A DNA stretch of 35,414 bases from Bacillota bacterium. GTDB lineage: Bacteria > Bacillota > Clostridia > Acetivibrionales > DTU013. The stretch spans positions 1 to 35,414 of the forward strand of contig JAEZCO010000063.1 of the NCBI GenBank assembly GCA_023433505.1. The letters are read 5' to 3'. Made by a program: the position numbers and the translations under genes. Below the pieces are notes generated by a model, which saw nothing but the letters and a program-made list of their open reading frames with translations, ran no database searches and had not been told where the DNA came from. Of this stretch, positions 6,702 to 15,500 are shown piece after piece. Numbering within the stretch: position 1 is the stretch's first letter; every line of letters starts with the position of its first letter.

Positions 6702-8027
6702 ATGCCTGAAGAGTTGAAGGACAGGCTTGAATTTTCCTATGAGAGTATCGGCGCATCAAGCTATCTCATAATTAAAACAGGGCCGAGTGAAGAAATCCTG
6801 GATTACCAGGTTTCTATGACCGGCTGCAACAGTATAGCGAGGTTACTGAAATATGATTTAAAGGGTATCAACGGCTCTGCCTATTGTTATTATAATATTA
6901 CCTCGAAGCTTGCTCTTTCCTTTTTCCTGAAGCGCAGGCAGCTCACCAGGAATGAGTTTGTCAAGCTGCTTTCCGATATTGCCAGCACAATCGTTGATAG
7001 TGCCGGATACCTGCTTTCCGATTCAAGCTGCTTGCTGGATTCGGATTATATTTTCATAAACCCGGAGGACCTTGAAATTGCTATGGTATATATTCCGGTG
7101 AATATGGCCGGCGACACTTGTAAGGCGTTTAAGGATCTGATGCTGAAACTGATTCTCCAGCTTGCCGATATTGAAGAGAAGGTCAGCGACAACTTCCTTC
7201 AGCGTATTCTTGCTTTTGTCAGGAATGATATGTTTAACTTCTCCGATTTCCTGAAAATGCTGGACAGCATGCTATATGGCGATGAAGCGTCCGAAGCGGA
7301 GGGCTGCGGCAAATTTGAAACACCGGTTGCAGCGAAGCTTGAACAGAACAGTATCAATGAGGAAAAGAAGACCGGATCCATGAGCAAAAAGCCAGTGGCC
7401 ATCGTACTCCTATCACAAATTGCTATTGCAGCCGTGGTCTTATTTGTTATGAAATATGTCAAGCTTCCGGGCGGGAATTCCTTCGTCAATTGTCTGGCGT
7501 TGATTCTGATTGTTATTGCCATGGATATGATCATTATAAAGAATGTACTAAAAGGCGTGAAGCTGAATATAAATGCCGGAGCCAGGGAGGAGCCTGCAGA
7601 AAATGGGCGGACGGATATATTTGCAAATAATGGTGATATGAAAATCCCGGAGGAGAAGCCGGAACCAAAAATCAAACCGGCAATAAGCAATAATACGGTG
7701 CTCCTAGGAAGTATAAAAACGGAGTTTCCTATCCTTAAAAGCAGAAGTAATCCGGGACTGGAGGATATCGTGATAAGCAAGCAGGATTTTATTGTCGGAA
7801 GGCTTAAAGAACAGGCGGATTTCATAAGTAAAAACGGAGCGGTAGGAAAAATCCATGCCCAGATAATAAAACGAAATGATCTATGGCATTTGAAGGATTT
7901 GAATTCTGTTAACGGGACATTTGTAAATAACAGCAGAATTGCCAGTAATGTGGAGTACATATTGGAGGATGGCGACATTGTTGCATTTGCGAACTGCGAG
8001 TATGTGTTTGAAGAGGGTTTTACCTAG
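6702..8027 (+). CDS. FHA domain membrane protein of the Tad locus (DUF6382-like N-terminus)
   Basis: The 441-aa protein has a cytoplasmic N-terminal domain (about residues 1-200, resembling the DUF6382 domain found with Firmicute Tad loci), two adjacent membrane helices (about 229-255 and 260-284), a charged linker and a C-terminal FHA domain (about 350-438). FHA domains bind phosphothreonine peptides. Seen here are the VGR turn, KIHAQI in place of the usual SRxHA, and NSVNGTFVN. The serine normally next to the conserved His is replaced by lysine/isoleucine, so phosphopeptide affinity may differ. AGGAGG lies upstream of the ATG. It is likely the last gene of the pilus operon and suggests control by Ser/Thr kinases, none of which is in view. 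Confidence 0.82.
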   Translation: MPEELKDRLEFSYESIGASSYLIIKTGPSEEILDYQVSMTGCNSIARLLKYDLKGINGSAYCYYNITSKLALSFFLKRRQLTRNEFVKLLSDIASTIVDSAGYLLSDSSCLLDSDYIFINPEDLEIAMVYIPVNMAGDTCKAFKDLMLKLILQLADIEEKVSDNFLQRILAFVRNDMFNFSDFLKMLDSMLYGDEASEAEGCGKFETPVAAKLEQNSINEEKKTGSMSKKPVAIVLLSQIAIAAVVLFVMKYVKLPGGNSFVNCLALILIVIAMDMIIIKNVLKGVKLNINAGAREEPAENGRTDIFANNGDMKIPEEKPEPKIKPAISNNTVLLGSIKTEFPILKSRSNPGLEDIVISKQDFIVGRLKEQADFISKNGAVGKIHAQIIKRNDLWHLKDLNSVNGTFVNNSRIASNVEYILEDGDIVAFANCEYVFEEGFT

Positions 8028-8099
8028 ATAATTTTGAGGTTGCCGGAAAAGCAGGTGTGGTTGCCGCCTCTATTTCGTTAAGAAAGGAGGTGGTGCGAA

Positions 8100-8210
8100 A
8101 TGACTACATATGAGGCAATATCCTTAATGGTTATGTTCTCTATGTTTGTTGTAACGCTGATCTCCTTGATTGTCGCCCTGATAAGGGATACAAAAAAGGG
8201 AAAAAAATAA
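8100..8210 (+). CDS. Holin-like type I toxin peptide (36 aa)
   Basis: The peptide starts MTTYEAISLMVMFSMF, forms a single membrane helix and ends RDTKKGKK. This matches the 'putative holin-like toxin' (Hol_Tox) family, whose members begin with M-[ST]-x-YEA and insert in the membrane. AAAGGAGGTG is a very strong binding site. Its 5' leader GTGTGGTTGCC (8055-8065) can pair with GGCAACCGCAC (8256-8266) downstream, and ATGAGGCA in the start of the gene with TGCCTCAT (8280-8287); such long-range pairing is typical of type I toxin mRNAs. An antisense RNA gene overlaps its 3' side. I found no convincing promoter of its own, so it may have one inside the FHA gene end or be read from the pilus operon. 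Confidence 0.82.
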   Translation: MTTYEAISLMVMFSMFVVTLISLIVALIRDTKKGKK

Positions 8211-8290
8211 TCACCCTGCCTGCAACACAGTGTGATTATATAATCTAATCCGCGTGGCAACCGCACTTTGCGGTCCAGCTGCCTCATCTA
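8201..8290 (-). ncRNA. Antisense RNA antitoxin candidate for the holin-like toxin
   Basis: A minus-strand promoter (TTTACA/TATAAT, 16-bp spacing) predicts a start near 8289. The RNA would run about 85-90 nt and end at a terminator whose stem is ATAATCAC/GTGATTAT (8207-8214 with 8232-8239), followed by seven T. It contains an inner CCGC/GCGG hairpin near 8261-8274, and it covers the 3' end of the toxin mRNA, including the stop codon. Promoter, terminator, size and convergent arrangement fit type I antitoxin RNAs such as those of Bacillus prophage systems. Confidence 0.75.
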
Positions 8291-8295
8291 AATAT

Positions 8296-8323
8296 ATTAT
8301 ACCATATTTAAGAATGTTGTAAA
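8296..8323 (-). promoter_or_regulatory. Promoter of the antisense RNA
   Basis: On the minus strand TTTACA (8318-8323) and a perfect TATAAT (8296-8301) are 16 bp apart. No coding gene lies downstream on that strand, which supports a dedicated small RNA. Confidence 0.72.
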
Positions 8324-8412
8324 TAAAAGAAATATTCTAAATGTAAATAATTTGAATTATACTGCAGTAAAAAATATTATGCCGGAGCATGGTATCTAAA
8401 ACAGGGGGATTT

Positions 8413-9558
8413 ATGAATATTAAAAGATTGTTAATGTATTTGGTCCTGGTTATAGCCATAGCAGTATTTACTCACGGAGTCACGGCTTTTGCAGCGAATC
8501 CTTTGAGCAATGTTTTTTCAGATACCGGAAGCCACTGGGCAAAGGAAAATATTTGTTACCTTACGGATAATGGCGCTATTAAAGGCTATACAGACGGGAC
8601 TTTCAAGCCTGAAAACAAGATTTCCAGAGCTGAATTTACCGCTATCCTGCTTAGAGCATTAAAAACCGATGTCGGCCAACCAAAAGAGGGTAAGTGGTAT
8701 GACAATTATATCGCTGAAGCAGCAAACCGGAAATATATCGTAAAAGACGAATTTGACAGTGTAGAAAAGGACATTACCCGGGGTGAAATAGCAAGGATGA
8801 TTGTAAGGGCTATGACGGAGGAATACCCGGGGAATATGGCAGACTATGCGGACCAGTTGAAGGATTATAGTAAAATACCTGCAGCGTATAAGGACTTTGT
8901 TTTGAAAGCATATGTAAAAGGGATCATTACCGGTAGGCCGGGAGGAGTGTTTGCCCATGCTGATACGGCGACCAGGGCGGAGGCGACCACGATGATCGTA
9001 AGGCTTATTGATGAATCAAAAAGGGTTATCCCTGCGGCTCCGGTGAATAACGACATTTATGTGAAAGATCCTGTGACTGGACAAGACGCCAAAGTAACCA
9101 CAAGCCACAAGGAGATTCTGCCGCATTTGAAAAAAATCCTGGATGTGCTGGCGGCCGCAGGGGGATACACGGATGCTGTATACGCTAAAACGAATAACCA
9201 TGTTCAATTTTTATGGTATAAGGATAAGGCTGATTTCGATAAACCTATAGAAATTAGAACCTCTGCAATGGGTATTGATATATTTTTAGAAAAGGATCCT
9301 GATTTAGACTATTATTTGCCTTATCAAGTTAGCTTGCTTGATGTAAATAATGCAGCGGGTTCAAACATGTTAAAAACCTTAATGAAAGATATCTTTCAGG
9401 AGTCCTATGATAAAGTAATCAACGAGTTGGATAAAAAAATCAAGGATATCAACTACCAAGGGAAAATATGGGAGAAGATCAATGGGCGGGAGGTAAGGGC
9501 CTTTACATTCTCCGGATATCACCAAATCGATGTATACATGGAGCTCGAGAAAAAATAG
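8413..9558 (+). CDS. Secreted protein with three SLH domains
   Basis: This 381-aa cell-surface protein has a signal peptide (residues 1-27, cleavage near AFA-AN) and three S-layer-homology domains (about 34-83, 92-134 and 150-199), which usually hold proteins to pyruvylated cell-wall polymer. The first is most canonical (GYTDGTFKPENKISRAEF). The C-terminal 180 residues (from VKDPVTGQD) are a lysine/aspartate-rich domain I do not recognise. The ATG at 8413 follows AGGGGGA; the earlier ATG at 8389 would place charged residues before the signal peptide and lacks a binding site. The giant secreted gene follows after 12 bp, so the two are probably co-transcribed and this protein may anchor its partner. 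Confidence 0.88.
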   Translation: MNIKRLLMYLVLVIAIAVFTHGVTAFAANPLSNVFSDTGSHWAKENICYLTDNGAIKGYTDGTFKPENKISRAEFTAILLRALKTDVGQPKEGKWYDNYIAEAANRKYIVKDEFDSVEKDITRGEIARMIVRAMTEEYPGNMADYADQLKDYSKIPAAYKDFVLKAYVKGIITGRPGGVFAHADTATRAEATTMIVRLIDESKRVIPAAPVNNDIYVKDPVTGQDAKVTTSHKEILPHLKKILDVLAAAGGYTDAVYAKTNNHVQFLWYKDKADFDKPIEIRTSAMGIDIFLEKDPDLDYYLPYQVSLLDVNNAAGSNMLKTLMKDIFQESYDKVINELDKKIKDINYQGKIWEKINGREVRAFTFSGYHQIDVYMELEKK

Positions 9559-9570
9559 GAGTTTCAACAT

Positions 9571-12500
9571 ATGAAAACGAAAAAAGCATTGCGTATCTTA
9601 CTGGTAGCGGTACTACTGCTGCTACCAGTATTTTCTTTAGATAATATAGTTTTCGCAGGACAGAGTATCGACTACTACAAGGGCCTGCTGCCAGATAATG
9701 CCTTGTACATACCTACCGGTACACCATTGGTAAGTGCTAACGGTTATGCCTTTGACGATACCTACTGGAAGGACCCAAATTATCGGGTAATTGTCTATGG
9801 TACAACAAAGGACGTTTCTGGGAATGAAGGTCCGCTGCAGAGCCCCTTGTCCAACCGGTTGGAATACCGTTACTTGGGCTACGATTCAGTAGGTAACAAG
9901 TTTTCTAACAAATGGTTTAAAAATGACGTTGATTTAGGCATAGAGAACAAAGACAAACATTGGGTAAAGAATCCATGGGATTTAGGGCTGTGTACGAAGA
10001 ACAATTATGATATTAGTGAAAATTCTGAAATAATCAAAGATATTAATCGCATCCATGACAATGAAAGCTTTTATCCTAACAATGGTAGTACTTTTATGCT
10101 TTACGGCCATGTGCAGTCCTATCCCACACTCCTGGCCAATGGCTCCTTCCGCATGTGGCACATTGAAAACGGCAATACCTATTATCAGACTTTTTCCATC
10201 CCGCACAAGACGGACAAGCTAGATACGCCCTTTAAGGTTTCAGCAGAGATCGTATCTGCTAATTCCACCATCGGCGCCGCCGAAAGCACGGTTGACGTGC
10301 AAGTCAAGGTTACGGCTAAGCTTCAGGATGATACCTATTATACGGATGCGGTCCAAAAGGCGATCCACTATACCCGGGATGATATCAAAAAGTGGGATAT
10401 ATCCATAACAGTAGAAAATAAGAGCATAAGTACCTATGTCACCCTGAACCCCACCGGCGCAAACACGGCCAGCAACACTTTCACAATTAAGCTGTCCCGC
10501 AGCCAGGTAGCAGATAAAGAAAGAGTGACTTTTACCGGAACTGGCAGGGTGACATTCCAGAATGACAAATACTACAGGGATTCAGACCCCAAAATAGCGC
10601 AGTTCACAGTCATTGCAAATTCACAGCCGTTACCGCCCGGCTTATCCATAACCGCGCCGGCAAAGGTTAATGTCAAAGAGGCGTATATAGTCAAAGTCAA
10701 TCCGGTTGTGCCTCAGAGCGAGAGCATAAAAACCGTAGTGCTTGAAGCAAGGGTAAATGGCGGAGCTTATCAGCCTATACCGCTTTCAAGTTATTCCGCT
10801 TCACAGCAGTATAACAGTGTCGGCACCATAAATTACCGGGCGACAGTTACTTTAACCAATAATAAAACTGCTACAGCCACAGCAGCAACCCAGGTGGTTG
10901 ATGAGCGCTCTTCGGATGCAACTGCAAAAATAGAACAACCTAATTCAGGATATGAAGGTTATTGGTATTCCGTAAAGAACAGGAATTCATTTAAATTTGA
11001 CGGCAGCACATACAATGCGCAGCAAGCCTCGGATTTAGGCGTTGGCAGCAGCGATTTTGAAATACAGGATAATTCCCAATATCCATTGGAAAGTAGTTTG
11101 TATCATACCCGAAACTATAATAGCGACACAGGTTTTGACATACGCTATATGCAGCCTGGTCTTTACAAAAATACAATATATGCATTCCCAAGAAACGGCA
11201 CTGCGGTATCAGACACCCGGGGCATACAGATTATGCGCTGCCCTGCAATCATCGCGTCCGTGGATGGTACAAAGAAAAGCAATCGTAAAATGACACTGGA
11301 CTTTTCAAAGACGGTTGCGCATCCGGATTATCCACTGGTAAGCGGCAAAACTTATGCAATGATTGAAGATACTGTCACGGGTGAGAAAGTTACCTGCACA
11401 AACGCAAGCAATCCCGATAGCACAAATATAAAGACTAATGCGCTGTCGGGAAACAAGATGGATTTTCTAATAAAAACAGCGGTTGACAAAACCTATAAAG
11501 CAACCATCTATGTGGAGGACACAAGAGGAAATAACGATACCAAAACGATCACTTTTACGGTGGCGCAGGATAAAGCCCCAATTGCAAAGATTTCCACCAA
11601 ATCGCAGGAATTGCGCAACCCTGACTTATCCAGCAAAGCAGAGATTTTTCTTCAGGATGACAGCTGCAGTGAGGACGGTGATTATACAACGAGGACCTGG
11701 GAGGTAGCAATAGATGCCAATAATAACGGCCTTTTCACAGATGAAACATATAGGGCCGTTACAACATTGGAAGGATATCAGGACCTATCAGGTGACGGCA
11801 GCCAGAAAAAGGTCAGGTTCTTGAAAACCGGCGTAGGCAAGCTTGACACCAGGGTAAAAGTGAAGGAAGTATTCGGCCAGCCCACTATCGAAGCTTTTGT
11901 AACGGCTGCGGACAGGAAGGAAAACACCGCCACAAAGACGGTGGAGGTTATAAATGTTGCACCGGTAGTTGATTTCAAGGCTTTTGGCAACGTAAAAACT
12001 ACAATTAATCTAGTGGTTGGCAGCCTTAGCGATACCTTACAAAATACGGTGCAGAGTCTTGCGGCATCAATGCAATCACAACTTATCGCCAATAAAATTA
12101 CTCCAACGATAAATTTCATTCCTCAGAGCTTTAACGCAAAACAGGCGATATGGAATCAGAATGGGGGCAACCCACAAAATTCAGGCCGAAGTTCATTTAA
12201 TGGCATTTTAAACCTTAATATTAAGTGGCAAACAGGTATTGGGCTAAATGGTAATACAATAAGCGGAAATTCACCTCAATTGCTTATACTTCCAAATGGA
12301 AATATTTTTGTTCGTATCGATACCCATTTATATGTTTACAATAAGTCAGGCAATTTAGTTAGCAGCCTTAATATTCCAATGCCTGAATATTCCAGCAATA
12401 CAGTTGGCAATTGCGTTATCTTATCGGATGGAAGAATAGTTGTTCCATATTTAGAGTATTCTGGTAACTATAAAGTTATCCTTCAGATTTACAATAGCAG

Positions 12501-15500
12501 TCTTGTTAAAATCAATGAGGTAGTGCTAAGCAATTCTACACCTAGCTCTAGCACGATTCATGTAGATGCAAATGATAATATCTACACATTTGTTCAAGGG
12601 CCTAACAATAGCCATGTAGTATACTTTGAGGTTTTTAATTCAAATTTAACACGAATAACCCAAAGAGCGTTTACATGTGATTATGGTGTATATGACTTTG
12701 TAATTGATCCTGCAGGGTATGTATATTATCAAGAAAGGTATAGTCAGTATGGTGAGGGTAGGCTGGTTAAACTAGATATATATGGCAATAGAATATGGGA
12801 AAAGAATGATTGCAATGATGTACTTGTTTTTGATGAATTTGAAAATTGCATTTACATAAGGCTTAGCAGCGGGAATTGGTCAAGCGAAAAAAAGACTTTA
12901 AATAAGGTTGATGCAGCCACAGGACAAACATTGCTAAGGCGTACATTTTCAGACTATGACTACATAGGGAATGCATCAGTGGATGCCAATTATATTTATA
13001 TGTCAGATGCCCATCATACCATCAAAAAAGTTCTAAAGTCTAATTTTGGAGACGCTGGAGGCGTTACTGGAGGTGATTCTCCCAATAAGCCTGTTATTTC
13101 AAATGATGGCCAGGTATTTTCATTTTCCACACTTGATGATCTAACAAACATTAGCGGCGGACCTGCAGGATTTAACCAACAAATACAAAGCATTGACGGC
13201 ACTGAGGCAGGATGCTTTGCTGCTGCCTATGGAACTGACAACACTTTATACACGCTTAACTGTCATGTATCCCGTTTTGGAAGTCGCGGTCAGGCAATTT
13301 ATGAAAATCCAATGTATGTTATGGCTATAGGCACTGGAGGTACGGAGCAAAATATAGACAATAATTTGCGGAAACTGCGCGATTATGTGCCTGTCAACAA
13401 TACAAGAGACTTTACGGTGGCTATTACGGAAACAGCGTTTAAAGATAATTCGGAAGCTAATATAGCCGCCACAGCAAACATGCTTAAATCTTACAATGAT
13501 AATTTTTTTATGATAGGCAACGGGAGCAGCCTTCCGGACGGACAAAGGATTCTCAATTATGGCACCGGAGGGAATTTGTATTGGATAGACTCCAATATGT
13601 GGAATCCTCTAGGTGCAATAACTAACTCCATTGTAAGCGCAATAGCTCCTGTAAGCAGTAGCAAAATATACGAATATAGCTACAAAAAAGGCGATATTAT
13701 CAATTATGATACGTTTTACTCGGACTATGAGCTCGATCCATCCCAATATACATGGTGGAGATATTATCACACGCCTAAAACAGATGGTATTATAGCAAAT
13801 AACGGTGTATGGCTGGGAGCGCCAATAACACAGTTTTGGCAGAACGGGACTTACACGGTACAATGTATACAGGCAGATAATACAGGTGTTCCGTCGTATA
13901 ACCTGCAATCAAATATTGCACAAATGGTAATACATATAGAGGACGGTACCACTCCGCCAACACCGACAAGTTATACTCCTGTGGGGTTCATCGATTTGGC
14001 AGGCGCTCAAAAGCAAAACAGGCAACTGTCCTTAAAGCTTGATTATAGCAGCAACAATACATATCCCGTTAATGCAAGTACAATCAACTGGACTCTGGCA
14101 CCAATCAGCGGCATAGCTGCCTCCGATATAAAATATGCGTCATTGTCAGCGCAAAGCATTGACACCTTGTACCGAAATCCTGGCAGGGTAAGGGCAACTG
14201 TCACCTTTAAAGATACGCAGGGTAATGCAGGCAGTGCAACAAGGGAGTTTGACATTGTTGCTGATCTTGCTCCGACGGGGACACTTCAGGTTACTCCCGT
14301 TACATACAGAAATAGCGCCGGGACAGCAACAATTAATGTAAAGGCAAATGTGGCGTCAGCGGATGATTATATTGATACTTTAAAATACTATATCACTTAT
14401 GATTCGGATAATAATGGGAGTTTTGACAATAATGCAAGGACCTATTTGCCGCAATATGATAATTTGAGGGATTTTACCGTCGATGTGAATACCGGTGTAG
14501 GCAATTACTTAATCCAGGTTGATGTAAAGGAAGGTCTGCAGGAGCAGACGAACTACTCATTGGCTCCGGATGCCGTCGATTATATGAGTACAACCCTTGA
14601 TTGGAAGGACCCGAACCTATGGCAGATTTATTACAATGGCGGAAGTATCGTATGGGATACAACATATCAGGCGTGGAAAATAACAGGTGAAATATTTATG
14701 TACCTCAAGCCTGAATATGCAGTCAAAATTAATCCGAATAATAGCTACAAGATGGAAGTCAAAGTATTAAGACAAAATGATGCAGGTAAGTTATTTTATT
14801 GGGGCGGAGATAGGCTTGACAATAATAAATCGCCGCTTGGAGGGTATGGGGGCACCTTCGATTATACGGCGGCCATGGGTGTGCTTCCGGCGGTGGGGTC
14901 ATGGGTAACCTATGGCGCTGCAAAAGCTGGTCCGGCAGCAACACAATATGGCTGGGGGAATGATTGCTCATACTATAGGGTCGGAGGACTCATCAATTAC
15001 AATTTAAGTAACGGTCAGGTAACCTATGTTAAAGATATAAAGTTCTTAGTGCCAAATGTGTCTAAATCCGTTTCATTACAAGCGTTTTCAACAGTAGATA
15101 ACATTGCGCCTGCATATGATGTGAAACCGGAAAAGGACGTCTATCTTGTTGGTGAAGAAATCAGGTTCAAGGCGTATGACGGTTCCTATTTGAACGGAGA
15201 GGCCTCCAAGGGTTTCTTTGATACTGAAAAGGATCCCATGACCGGATTTAGTGTGAAGTATCAGCAGAATAAGGCGGTTATGCCTTCTCAGGATATTCCG
15301 TCGGCTTACCATAATCAGACCCGGACAAGCCTTGTAAATTCGCTTGACCGCGCCGGTGAATATACCATAGACATCAATGCCTATGATGATCCAAAAGCTG
15401 GCGATGCCAGGTTTGATAGTTTCAAAAGGCCATCGAATACCTGTACCAATAAAGTCACCGTTCACAGGCGGCCTGTGGCTGCTCTTTCTTTTGCATCCAG

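Noticed and set aside
7199..7978. Minus-strand open frame of 259 codons
   Set aside because: It is opposite the FHA protein gene and its product is only a low-complexity hydrophobic mirror translation.
8078..8287. Minus-strand frame of 69 codons over the toxin region
   Set aside because: It has no binding site, and it crosses the antisense RNA terminator and the toxin gene; the minus strand is better explained as a noncoding antitoxin RNA.
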